A stretch of DNA of 64,000 bases, taken from the NCBI GenBank assembly GCA_016293845.1, contig JAEDDH010000004.1, positions 1 to 64,000 of the forward strand, in the 5' to 3' direction. The DNA comes from Bacteroidales bacterium. Its GTDB lineage: Bacteria; Bacteroidota; Bacteroidia; Bacteroidales; UBA3824. Below, one piece after another: positions 26,682-34,496 of this stretch. Each line of letters opens with the position of its first letter. Within the stretch, counting starts at the first letter, position 1. A model generated the notes under the pieces. That model made no database searches. It saw only the letters and a list, made by a program, of their open reading frames with translations, and was not told where the DNA came from. The translations under genes and the position numbers were made by a program.

Positions 26682-29363
26682 TTATGATTCAAAATCAAAT
26701 GAAATCTGTGCTTCTTCGCCGGGACGAATAATCTCAAAATCAGGGTCATCGCCATTACCCTTAATAAGTTCTACAGTAGAACCATCAGGATTGTTGTCGG
26801 GATTTGTGTCAGATTCTTCGGGTGGTTCGGCATCGGGATTATGTTCAAATTTCATATCAGCCACCTCGTAGATGCTTACACGTTTGCCTCGTGCGCGGAA
26901 ACTCTTAACGCCGATAAATTCAACAGCATCAATAGTTTCGGCAGGACGTCCCTCGTTTTTACCACCAAAAGTAACTACCAAATTTGGACCATAATCATCG
27001 GTAATATCATAGAGCTTGCTATCTGTATTATCGCCAAGTAGGAACTGTTCTTTTTCCGAAAGTTCAAAATTAAAGCGTTTGAGATATCCGAAACCAAGGT
27101 CGGCATCAAAATATGCAAGCGAAATGGTAGATTCAGGATTAAACTTGCGGATAAACACAGTGTCATCGTCGAAATGCGTGCTGAGGTCGAACCCTGTAAC
27201 ACGGTAGAAGCCGTTTTTGGTAACAGCCACAATACGGTCGTCGCCAGCAAATTCGCCAAGATAATCACCTCGCTCATCGGTGTTGAGACGCATTACCGCT
27301 GTGTCAAACCAAATTTTCAAGCCGCCCAATGTGCTAACACCCGAACCCACTTTTGTGATTTTGTGGATAGGATATTTGGTAATAATGTTGCCCATAGAGG
27401 CGCGGTTTTTAACGCTGAGAGTACCGAAATCGTATTCCCAAGCGCGTTTTTTGAGTTTTGCACGTGCTTTGAGAAGTATCTTAACTGTCTCGGCCTCGCC
27501 ATTGGCATTTGCTGAAAAATAGAGTACTTCGCTCATTTGAGTACCCTGTGTAACATCGTACTCCTTGTCGCGGGTTATACCCTTAACATTAAAGCGTTTA
27601 GCATACGAAATTCCTGTTTTACCATCGCGATAGATAACGTTGTAAATGGTGCGCTCATCGTTGTTGCGGAAAACATTGACGTAAATAGCGTCGGTGCCAA
27701 TAAAGAACTTATCCGAAATCTTTGATATTGTGTATTTTCCGTTGCGATGGAAAACAATAACATCGTCCAAGTTAGAGCAGTTGCAAATAAATTCATCTTT
27801 TTTGAGACCCATACCTGCGAAACCGTCTGCCCAGTTGACATAGAGTTTTTCGTTGGCAACAACCACTTCTTTTGCCACAATGTTGTCGAAATTTTTGATT
27901 TCGGTGCGGCGGATGCGGTTTTTGCCATATTTATTTTTAATATTGGTATAATACTCTATGGCATAATCAATTATATGTTCAAGTTTGTATTGGGCCTCCT
28001 CCATTTGTTTCTCGAGACTCTTGATATAGTTATCAGCCTTGAAAGCGTCGTATTTAGAAATACGTTTGATTTTCAATTCGGTAAGGCGGGTAATATCATC
28101 GATAGTAACCGGCTTTTTGAGCAGATGCTTAAACGGTTCGAGAGCGGTGTCGATGGTTTGAACAATAGCCTCCCAAGTTTCGCAATCTTCGATAAGGTTG
28201 TAAATATGGTTTTCGATGAATATTTTTTCGAGCGAAGCATCGTGCCAACTATCAGCAAGTTCGCCAAGAAGAATACGAAGTTCGAGCGAAAGCAATTCTA
28301 CAGTTTTGTCAACCGAATGACGGAGAATTTCCGTCGTATTCATAAACTTAGGCTTGCGGTCAACAATTACGCACGAGTTTGGCGAAAGTGAAATTTCGCA
28401 ATCGGTGAATGCGTAAAGGGCATCAATTGTAACATCGGGCGAAACATCTGGATTGAGGTTGAGAACAATCTCCACTTTCTCGGCAGTTTTGTCCTCAATT
28501 TTTTTAATCTTGATTTTTCCCTTCTCGTTTGCCGAAACAATTGATTCCATAAGACTCTCAGTAGTAGTGCTATATGGAATTTCGGTAATAGCTAAAGTGC
28601 GTTTATCAATTTTTTCGATTTTGGCGCGAACACGAAGTTTGCCACCACGAGAACCATCGTTGTATTTTGAAACATCGATAGAACCTCCAGTTGGAAAATC
28701 AGGATAAAGTTCAAAATTTTCATCTTTAAGATATGCTATCGACGCATCCATTAATTCGTTGAAATTGTGAGGAAGAATCTTAGACGAAAGTCCCACAGCA
28801 ATACCCTCAACGCCATGAGCCAACAAAAGCGGGAACTTAACAGGCAGTGTTATAGGCTCTTTGTTGCGGCCGTCGTAAGAGAGTTTCCACTGTGTAGTCT
28901 TAGGATTGAACACAACATCTAATGCAAGTTTTGACAGACGAGCCTCAATGTAACGGGGAGCAGCAGCGCTATCGCCGGTGAGAATATTACCCCAGTTTCC
29001 TTGAGTTTCAATCATCAAATCCTTTTGACCAAGTTGCACTAGTGCGTCACCAATAGAAGCATCGCCGTGAGGGTGATACTGCATAGTAAAACCCACGATA
29101 TTAGCCACTTTGTTAAAACGACCATCGTCTAAGCGTTTCATAGCGTGGAGGATACGACGTTGAACGGGTTTCAATCCATCGTCGATTTCAGGCACTGCAC
29201 GTTCCAAAATTACATACGAGGCGTAATCAATAAACCAGTTTTTAAACATACCTGAAACAGATTTCAGTTGCAAATGGTTTTGAACGCCTCCGCTTATACG
29301 TTCGTCTTTATCGGCACTTGCCGGCAAATTATTGTTGTTTTCGTCCTTGATTTCGTCTGACAT
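26682..29363 (-). CDS. parC: DNA topoisomerase IV / gyrase subunit A
   Basis: This type IIA topoisomerase A subunit cuts and rejoins DNA to separate or relax chromosomes. With the start at 29363 (MSDEIKDEN), it is 893 residues. Visible features are VILERAVPEIDDGLKPVQRR (51-70), YHPHGDASIGDALV (97-109) and the catalytic Tyr138 in APRYIEARLSK. A coiled-coil tower follows, then a C-terminal domain without a clear GyrA box (QRRGGKG), which favours ParC over GyrA. The last 70 residues are acidic and Pro-rich. The B subunit is not in the window. In-frame ATGs further upstream (for example 29444) lie beyond the likely transcript start. Confidence 0.88.
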   Translation of the reverse strand: MSDEIKDENNNNLPASADKDERISGGVQNHLQLKSVSGMFKNWFIDYASYVILERAVPEIDDGLKPVQRRILHAMKRLDDGRFNKVANIVGFTMQYHPHGDASIGDALVQLGQKDLMIETQGNWGNILTGDSAAAPRYIEARLSKLALDVVFNPKTTQWKLSYDGRNKEPITLPVKFPLLLAHGVEGIAVGLSSKILPHNFNELMDASIAYLKDENFELYPDFPTGGSIDVSKYNDGSRGGKLRVRAKIEKIDKRTLAITEIPYSTTTESLMESIVSANEKGKIKIKKIEDKTAEKVEIVLNLNPDVSPDVTIDALYAFTDCEISLSPNSCVIVDRKPKFMNTTEILRHSVDKTVELLSLELRILLGELADSWHDASLEKIFIENHIYNLIEDCETWEAIVQTIDTALEPFKHLLKKPVTIDDITRLTELKIKRISKYDAFKADNYIKSLEKQMEEAQYKLEHIIDYAIEYYTNIKNKYGKNRIRRTEIKNFDNIVAKEVVVANEKLYVNWADGFAGMGLKKDEFICNCSNLDDVIVFHRNGKYTISKISDKFFIGTDAIYVNVFRNNDERTIYNVIYRDGKTGISYAKRFNVKGITRDKEYDVTQGTQMSEVLYFSANANGEAETVKILLKARAKLKKRAWEYDFGTLSVKNRASMGNIITKYPIHKITKVGSGVSTLGGLKIWFDTAVMRLNTDERGDYLGEFAGDDRIVAVTKNGFYRVTGFDLSTHFDDDTVFIRKFNPESTISLAYFDADLGFGYLKRFNFELSEKEQFLLGDNTDSKLYDITDDYGPNLVVTFGGKNEGRPAETIDAVEFIGVKSFRARGKRVSIYEVADMKFEHNPDAEPPEESDTNPDNNPDGSTVELIKGNGDDPDFEIIRPGEEAQISFDFES

Positions 29364-29421
29364 TTTTGAATTGTTTTGTTGCAAAAAAGACGGCATCAAC
29401 AGCCGCATAAAATGTTGGTGG

Positions 29422-29429
29422 CAAATGTA
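29422..29429 (-). promoter_or_regulatory. -7 element for the topoisomerase gene
   Basis: On the minus strand the bases read TACATTTG, matching TAnnTTTG. The predicted start near 29415 gives a leader of about 50 bases to the ATG at 29363. Confidence 0.6.
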
Positions 29430-29574
29430 AAAAAAAATTGGCACAGATAAAAAATTTTTTTTAAAAATAAAAAATAATCAAAACTTAAAATTAGAATGGA
29501 TTTTTACTAATTAAACATTACAAATAAACAAGTATAAAACATAATGAAACACAAAGATTTCCAAAATGTTAAGT

Positions 29575-29604
29575 ATTGATATTTTTAGTAAAAAAATATA
29601 TTTG
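29575..29604 (+). promoter_or_regulatory. Promoter for rpoD
   Basis: ATTG at 29575-29578, 18 bases, then TATATTTG at 29597-29604. The start codon is at 29663. The region 29430-29574 between the divergent promoters is extremely A+T rich and holds nothing else that I recognise. Confidence 0.6.
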
Positions 29605-29662
29605 AACAGTAACAAAAGAAACATTATTTCGTTTAATAATTCGATATATAGTAAAAAAGAGT

Positions 29663-30520
29663 ATGAGACAGTTAAAGATTACCAAATCAATTACCAACCG
29701 CGAAAGCGCATCGTTAGACAAGTATCTGCAAGAAATTGGCAAATACGAGTTAATCTCTGTGGAAGAAGAAGTTGAACTTGCACAGCGCATTAAGCGTGGC
29801 GATCAATCAGCCATAGAGAAACTTACCAAAGCCAATTTGAGGTTTGTGGTGTCGGTGGCAAAACAGTATCAAAATCAAGGACTTAACTTGCCCGACCTTA
29901 TTAATGAAGGTAACCTCGGATTAATTAAAGCTGCAGAGAAGTTTGACGAAACGCGTGGTTTTAAGTTCATCTCTTATGCTGTATGGTGGATCCGTCAATC
30001 GATAATGCAAGCCATCAACGAACAGTCACGTATCGTGCGCCTGCCGTTAAATCAGGTAAGTTCGTTAAGTAAGTACAACAAGGCCGTTTCGGAATTTGAA
30101 CAGAAATACCAGCGCAGACCATCTGTAGAAGAACTTAGCCAAATGCTCGACCTCCCCACCGAGAAGGTGGCAGATGCTATGAGGCTTTCGGGTAAACATT
30201 CGAGTATCGATGCTCCGTTTGTTCAAGGCGAAGAAGGTAGCCTTATCGACGTGCTTGCCGATGCCGACGCGGTTAAGGCCGATAGTGGTCTTATGAGCGA
30301 ATCGCTCAACAAGGAAATCGAACGCGCACTGTCTACCCTCACTGAAAGAGAGAGAACTATTCTCAAACTTTCGTTCGGTATCCGCGTTCCAGAAATGAGT
30401 CTCGAAGAAATTGGCGACAAATTTGGATTGACCAGAGAGCGTGTTCGTCAAATACGCGAAAAAGCAATCCGCAAACTTAGAAGTACATCTCGCAGCAATA
30501 TCTTAAAGACTTATTTGTAA
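29663..30520 (+). CDS. rpoD: Primary sigma factor RpoD, short Bacteroidota type
   Basis: The 285-residue sigma-70 factor directs RNA polymerase to housekeeping promoters. It has region 1.2 (SASLDKYLQEIGKYELIS), regions 2.1-2.4 (RFVVSVAKQYQNQGL to YAVWWIRQSI), region 3, and region 4.2 with the helix-turn-helix EIGDKFGLTRERVRQIREKA. The lack of a long region 1.1 and non-conserved region is typical for this phylum. The TAnnTTTG elements listed here are the sites this protein is expected to recognise. It is transcribed alone and ends at a strong terminator. Confidence 0.95.
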   Translation: MRQLKITKSITNRESASLDKYLQEIGKYELISVEEEVELAQRIKRGDQSAIEKLTKANLRFVVSVAKQYQNQGLNLPDLINEGNLGLIKAAEKFDETRGFKFISYAVWWIRQSIMQAINEQSRIVRLPLNQVSSLSKYNKAVSEFEQKYQRRPSVEELSQMLDLPTEKVADAMRLSGKHSSIDAPFVQGEEGSLIDVLADADAVKADSGLMSESLNKEIERALSTLTERERTILKLSFGIRVPEMSLEEIGDKFGLTRERVRQIREKAIRKLRSTSRSNILKTYL

Positions 30521-30557
30521 AAAGGTTAGAATTCATAATTAATTTTTTTTGTTTTTT

Positions 30558-30593
30558 CGTGGTCGGAATTTCCCCTCCGGCCACGTTTTTTTT
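30558..30593 (+). terminator. Terminator after rpoD
   Basis: CGTGGTCGGA (30558-30567) pairs with TCCGGCCACG (30576-30585), one mismatch, followed by eight T residues. Confidence 0.8.
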
Positions 30594-30596
30594 GTC

Positions 30597-31610
30597 CTAT
30601 AATTCTTCGGCAACAAAGCCTGAAGTTTTAACTGTGGCAAAACTGCCATTGCGAGCTGCATATATAAAATACCCCTCGGTATCGGGCAACGAATCCAACA
30701 AACGAAAACCTTTTTCTAATCCAAGCACCATCACTGTGGTAGCAAGTCCGTCGGCATTTACCGCATCGGGAGCTATCACAGCCACACTCAAAAGACTGTC
30801 GCGTTTTGGATAACCTGTTACAGGGTCGAGTTCGTGCGAATATTTTTCACCATTTTCTACAAAAAAGTTGCGATAATTACCCGACGTACAAAGCGACTTA
30901 CCCGAAAGCGAAACCACCGCTTGAATAACGCGGTCAGCTTCGGTAGAGCCGTCGACAGGACTATCAATGCCCACACGCCATAGTTGACCAGCAGAGTTAA
31001 CTCCCTTTGCAAAAACCTCCCCTCCTATCTCTACAATATAATCGGAATAGCCAAGAGAATCAAACCAACGTGCCAACACATCAACGCTATATCCCTGAGC
31101 ATTTGCATTAAAAATCAATGTGATACGCGGGTCACTTTTAACAACGCGACCATCTTGTATTTTAACCTTGTCGAGACCCACAAATTCAAGAACACTGTCG
31201 ATTTCGTTTTGAGTAGGACGGCGCATATCTTTTTGTTTGCCAAATCCCCAAAGCGAAACCAACGGCGAAACTGTTGGGTCGAAAGCTTTTCCACTTATAT
31301 TATAAAGGTGTAGCGAATTTTCAAAAATCTCTTTGAAAAAACGGTCAACAACTATAGTAGTATCGTTGTTGTTGATTTTGGTAAGCTGCGATTCTTTGTT
31401 GTAAGCCGACATTGAATTGTCGAAAGCAGTAAGAATAGAATCAATCTGCGGTTTGAGGTCTTCACCATTAAAACTTTTGTAAGTAATATGCCAAGTGGTT
31501 CCTTGCGCAAAACCTTGAACCATAATGTATTTGCCAGAATTAGGATTATTAGTGCAACCTGTGGCGCACAAAACGGCAAACACACATAACATCTTAATTT
31601 TCTGAAACAT
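30597..31610 (-). CDS. apbE: FAD:protein FMN transferase (ApbE family) lipoprotein
   Basis: ApbE attaches FMN covalently to Thr/Ser of exported flavoproteins such as RnfG or NqrC. The 337-residue protein starts at MFQKIKMLC and has a lipoprotein signal ending CATGC. Characteristic motifs are FAQGTTWHITY near the start, NSMSAYNKESQLTKIN, the YSHELDPVTGYP motif, and DGLATTVMVLG near the C-terminus. It overlaps the end of cheW by 17 bases, so both are co-transcribed on the minus strand. No flavinylation target gene is visible in the window. Confidence 0.92.
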   Translation of the reverse strand: MFQKIKMLCVFAVLCATGCTNNPNSGKYIMVQGFAQGTTWHITYKSFNGEDLKPQIDSILTAFDNSMSAYNKESQLTKINNNDTTIVVDRFFKEIFENSLHLYNISGKAFDPTVSPLVSLWGFGKQKDMRRPTQNEIDSVLEFVGLDKVKIQDGRVVKSDPRITLIFNANAQGYSVDVLARWFDSLGYSDYIVEIGGEVFAKGVNSAGQLWRVGIDSPVDGSTEADRVIQAVVSLSGKSLCTSGNYRNFFVENGEKYSHELDPVTGYPKRDSLLSVAVIAPDAVNADGLATTVMVLGLEKGFRLLDSLPDTEGYFIYAARNGSFATVKTSGFVAEEL

Positions 31611-32094
31611 TGTTGTTAATATTGGAATAATCTTCGTTTGAAATAAACTTTGCAGGCAAAACCACAATTATGTATTCGTTGTCGTGCTCGATAACACCTT
31701 TAATATATGATGGAGAGCCAATATCCGAAGGCATAACATCCACATCGCGGATATCAGCACGCGAATAATCTCCCACCGAAAGCACTTTGCTTACAAGAGC
31801 TCCGAATGTACGGTTAATGCCATCCTCTTCTACCGCAAACACCACAATATACGAATAGGAATTATCACCGTTGAAAGGCAATGCAAGACGCTTAACTGTG
31901 TCTATAACAGGAATTACCTTACCCCTAAAATGAACTATACCAGCCACATACGTTGAAGCATCAGGCAAAGAAATAAGAGATTCGGTAAGAATAACCTCGA
32001 TTACACTACTAATCGGTGCGGCATATAGATGTCCACCCACACGGTATACCATATAGGTATCTTTGTTTGAATTTGATGGTGAAGACTGCGGCAT
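31594..32094 (-). CDS. cheW: CheW-like chemotaxis coupling protein
   Basis: CheW links chemoreceptors to the CheA kinase. The 166-residue protein shows the CheW core: TYMVYRVGGHLYAAPISSVIEV, YVAGIVHFRGKVIPVIDT, and the C-terminal KGVIEHDNEYIIVVLPAKF. No cheA, cheY or flagellar genes are in the window, so its partners lie elsewhere. The nearest candidate is the coiled-coil protein at 38.5 kb. The start codon lies only about 22 bases after the SRP RNA terminator, and cheW overlaps apbE by 17 bases. Confidence 0.88.
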   Translation of the reverse strand: MPQSSPSNSNKDTYMVYRVGGHLYAAPISSVIEVILTESLISLPDASTYVAGIVHFRGKVIPVIDTVKRLALPFNGDNSYSYIVVFAVEEDGINRTFGALVSKVLSVGDYSRADIRDVDVMPSDIGSPSYIKGVIEHDNEYIIVVLPAKFISNEDYSNINNNVSEN

Positions 32095-32116
32095 AGGATT
32101 AAATATTAAATAGATA

Positions 32117-32137
32117 CAAAAAAAGGAGCAAGCTCCT
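32117..32137 (-). terminator. Terminator of the SRP RNA
   Basis: On the minus strand AAGGAGC pairs with GCTCCTT and is followed by a T-run (TTTTTTTG). Confidence 0.75.
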
Positions 32138-32222
32138 TAAAACGCACCGCTACAACCGCTTACCCTTGCTACCTTCCGATCCTGGGGGAGTTTGCAGGAG
32201 CTGGTCGAATAAGACTTACTCC
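32118..32222 (-). ncRNA. ffs: Small signal recognition particle RNA (4.5S)
   Basis: Read on the minus strand, the region contains the domain IV hairpin of SRP RNA: CCCCCAGGATCGGAAGGTAG then CAAGGGTAAG, with the GGAAG apical loop and the asymmetric AGCAA side, plus a flanking GACCAGCTCCTGCA arm. The length of about 105 nt fits the small bacterial form. It binds Ffh to target nascent membrane proteins. A TACTTTTG promoter element precedes it and a terminator follows. Confidence 0.92.
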
Positions 32223-32227
32223 GAGTG

Positions 32228-32235
32228 CAAAAGTA
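32228..32235 (-). promoter_or_regulatory. -7 element for the SRP RNA
   Basis: The minus strand reads TACTTTTG, an exact TAnnTTTG match about 6 bases before the expected RNA 5' end. Confidence 0.7.
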
Positions 32236-32335
32236 TAAATGTTTTTGCATTCTAAAAACTTTTTTGGAGTTTTTTTGAATAAAAAAAAAAGCGGCAATAT
32301 AAACTTATGACAATAAGTATATTACCGCAAAAAAA

Positions 32336-33667
32336 TTATTTTGTAAGGCTTGCAATAGCTTGCGCTACTTTTTCAAATTCAAATTGCTTGAAAACACTAT
32401 CAAACTGAGCCTGAATTTTATCGTTGCAGAGATTGCCGATACTACCTATATGTGTATGGTTCAATGGTTTATCCCAATGGAATTTATCTTCAAACACCTT
32501 ATGACCTATCTCTTTGTAAGCATCGCGGAAGGGCACGCCCTGCACCACCATTTCGTTTAATGCCTCAACGGTGAAAATGGGCTGATACATCTCGTTTTTG
32601 AGAATATCTTCGCGAGGCTGAATTTTTGGAAGAATGAACTCCATAAAATCTAAACACATCTGCATACGCTCAAACACAGGCAGATAACTCTCTTTCAAGA
32701 GTTGAAGGTCGCGGAAATATCCGCAGGTAAGGTTGCCGGTGATGCGGTTGAGTTCAAATGGTAACACGCTAATTTTGTTGCAGTAGCCACGCATAAGTTC
32801 AAACACGTCGGGGTTGGCTTTGTGGGGCATAATCGACGAGCCGGTGGTGTACTCCTTGGGCAGAGAGATAAACTTAAAGTTCTGACTCATAAACAAGCAG
32901 CAGTCGGCGGCAAATTTCGCCAAAGTCTGCGACACCTGAGCCAAAGCCGTTGCCACAACGGTCTCCACCTTGCCACGGGTCATCTGTGCATACACAGAAT
33001 TGTAATCAGGCGAATCAAAACCGAGAAGGTCGGAAGTGCGCTGACGATCAATCGGGAACGACGAGCCATAGCCTGCTGCGCTGCCGAGAGGATTGCGGTT
33101 GTTGATTTTCCAAGCCGAAAGAAGTGTCCAAATATCGTCGGCAAGACTTTCGGCATAGCATCCAAACCAAAGTCCAAAACTGCTCGGCATAGCAATTTGC
33201 AAATGCGTGTATCCGGGCAGGAGCACATTTTTGTATTTTTCGCTTAATAATATAAAGGTGTCGAAAACGCCTTTTACGGTTTCGATAATTTTTTGCAGTT
33301 TGGCACGGGTAAAGAGTCGCACGGCGGTTACCACTTGGTCGTTGCGGCTGCGGGCGGTGTGGATACGCTTGCCCGGGTCGCCGAGTTTTTCGGTAAGGAT
33401 AAACTCAATTTGAGAGTGAACATCCTCCACATCGTCGGCAATGGTGAATTTGCCATCGCAGGCTGTTTTGTAAATATTTTTGAGTTCGGCTTGCAGTTTG
33501 GCATTGTCGTCCTTGCTCAAAAGACCGCACTCAGAAAGCATCTGCGCGTGAGCCATACAGCCGAGAGTATCATATTCGGCGAGATAGAGATCCATCTCGC
33601 GATCTTTGCCGACAGTAAAAGTGTTTACAAATTCGGCGGTATCAAAACCTTTGTCCCAAAGTTTCAT
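32336..33667 (-). CDS. argH: Argininosuccinate lyase
   Basis: ArgH splits argininosuccinate into arginine and fumarate, the last step of arginine synthesis. The 443-residue cytoplasmic protein has the fumarase/aspartase-superfamily signature GSSIMPHKANPD, with the catalytic serine in the mobile loop, plus HTARSRNDQV near 103-112 and PGYTHLQIAMPSSFG. It lies 10 bases downstream of argR on the same strand, so the two form an operon that is probably repressed by arginine through ArgR. No argG is present in the window. Confidence 0.94.
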   Translation of the reverse strand: MKLWDKGFDTAEFVNTFTVGKDREMDLYLAEYDTLGCMAHAQMLSECGLLSKDDNAKLQAELKNIYKTACDGKFTIADDVEDVHSQIEFILTEKLGDPGKRIHTARSRNDQVVTAVRLFTRAKLQKIIETVKGVFDTFILLSEKYKNVLLPGYTHLQIAMPSSFGLWFGCYAESLADDIWTLLSAWKINNRNPLGSAAGYGSSFPIDRQRTSDLLGFDSPDYNSVYAQMTRGKVETVVATALAQVSQTLAKFAADCCLFMSQNFKFISLPKEYTTGSSIMPHKANPDVFELMRGYCNKISVLPFELNRITGNLTCGYFRDLQLLKESYLPVFERMQMCLDFMEFILPKIQPREDILKNEMYQPIFTVEALNEMVVQGVPFRDAYKEIGHKVFEDKFHWDKPLNHTHIGSIGNLCNDKIQAQFDSVFKQFEFEKVAQAIASLTK

Positions 33668-33677
33668 TGTATATTAT

Positions 33678-34148
33678 TTATTCATTCAAAAACTTATTCT
33701 TAATATATTGAAATTCTCTAACGAGATATTCCTTAACCTGACGTTTTGCAAAGCCGTCGCGGATGATGATAAGGATTGTGTCGTCGCCAGAGATGGTGCC
33801 GGCAATGGGGGGCATCATTTTGGCATCTATTTGTGCCGAAACAGCGTTGGCATAGCCCGAAATAGTTTTCAATACTACCATATTGTTGCCCGAAAACTCT
33901 ACCGAAACAACCTCGTTGCTGAGCACGGCGGTAGATTTGGCGGCTTCGGGCGGAATTTTATAAATGTATCCGTTGTTGCCGTCGGGTATGCGCGAAGCCT
34001 GAATCTCTTTGAGATAGCGGCTGAGACTTGCTTGTGTAAGTGTGATGCCACGTTCGCTAAGGCGGTCGATTATGTCGTTTTGCGAGCGCACTGTTTCGCT
34101 CTCAATTATCTGACTAATAATAGATATGCGGTTTTGCTTACTGTTCAT
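33678..34148 (-). CDS. argR: Arginine repressor
   Basis: ArgR is a hexameric repressor that binds DNA when arginine is plentiful. The 156-residue protein has the N-terminal winged helix (1-70; RISIISQIIESE, VRSQNDIIDRLSERG, TQASLSRYLKEI) and the C-terminal arginine-binding oligomerisation domain (about 80-156; GTISGDDTILIIIRDG). It is the first gene of an argR-argH unit. A palindrome between its promoter and start codon suggests autoregulation. Confidence 0.93.
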   Translation of the reverse strand: MNSKQNRISIISQIIESETVRSQNDIIDRLSERGITLTQASLSRYLKEIQASRIPDGNNGYIYKIPPEAAKSTAVLSNEVVSVEFSGNNMVVLKTISGYANAVSAQIDAKMMPPIAGTISGDDTILIIIRDGFAKRQVKEYLVREFQYIKNKFLNE

Positions 34149-34151
34149 AAG

Positions 34152-34167
34152 GTGTATATTTATGCAC
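34152..34167. promoter_or_regulatory. Candidate ArgR operator (ARG box-like palindrome)
   Basis: GTGTATATTTATGCAC is a 16-base palindrome with one mismatched pair, A+T rich in the middle like known ARG boxes. It lies 4 bases upstream of the argR start codon, just after the predicted transcription start. Confidence 0.5.
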
Positions 34168-34176
34168 TTTGGACTG

Positions 34177-34184
34177 CAAAAATA
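34177..34184 (-). promoter_or_regulatory. -7 element for argR-argH
   Basis: The minus strand reads TATTTTTG, an exact TAnnTTTG match, about 30 bases before the argR start codon. Confidence 0.6.
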
Positions 34185-34424
34185 TCGTATTTTTTTGTAT
34201 AAAAAAACATTTTGCTTAGGATTTTACACTTCATTTTTTTCGACCGAAAGAGTTTTAAAGTTAAAAATCGAACGTTAAAAAATTTCGACTTTTGTTTGTA
34301 AAAAATTAATATTCTAAAATTTAAAAAGATTTTACACCGTTATAAACAAATAATAGTAAAACATTTAACATAAATTAAAGAAAAAATTTTGAAATAATAT
34401 TTTTTCAAATTCGAAAAATTATAA
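34185..34424. other. A+T-rich intergenic stretch between divergent units
   Basis: About 240 bases with no gene, no clear repeat and no RNA structure that I can support. It separates the argR promoter from the acyl-CoA ligase promoter and is made almost entirely of A and T runs. Confidence 0.6.
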
Positions 34425-34432
34425 TACTTTTG
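34425..34432 (+). promoter_or_regulatory. -7 element for the acyl-CoA ligase gene
   Basis: TACTTTTG matches TAnnTTTG. A TTTT run 20 bases upstream is a weak -33 candidate. The start codon follows at 34497. Confidence 0.6.
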
Positions 34433-34496
34433 CAGCGTAATAAAAAAAATCGACCGAGTGTTTTTTAGAAACAAAAAATAATAAAAGTATTAAGCC

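Noticed and set aside
27747..28391. 214-codon plus-strand open frame
   Set aside because: It is antisense to the topoisomerase A subunit, which has a complete set of motifs.
33606..34202. 198-codon plus-strand open frame across argR
   Set aside because: It is antisense to argR and argH, and its translation lacks protein-family features.
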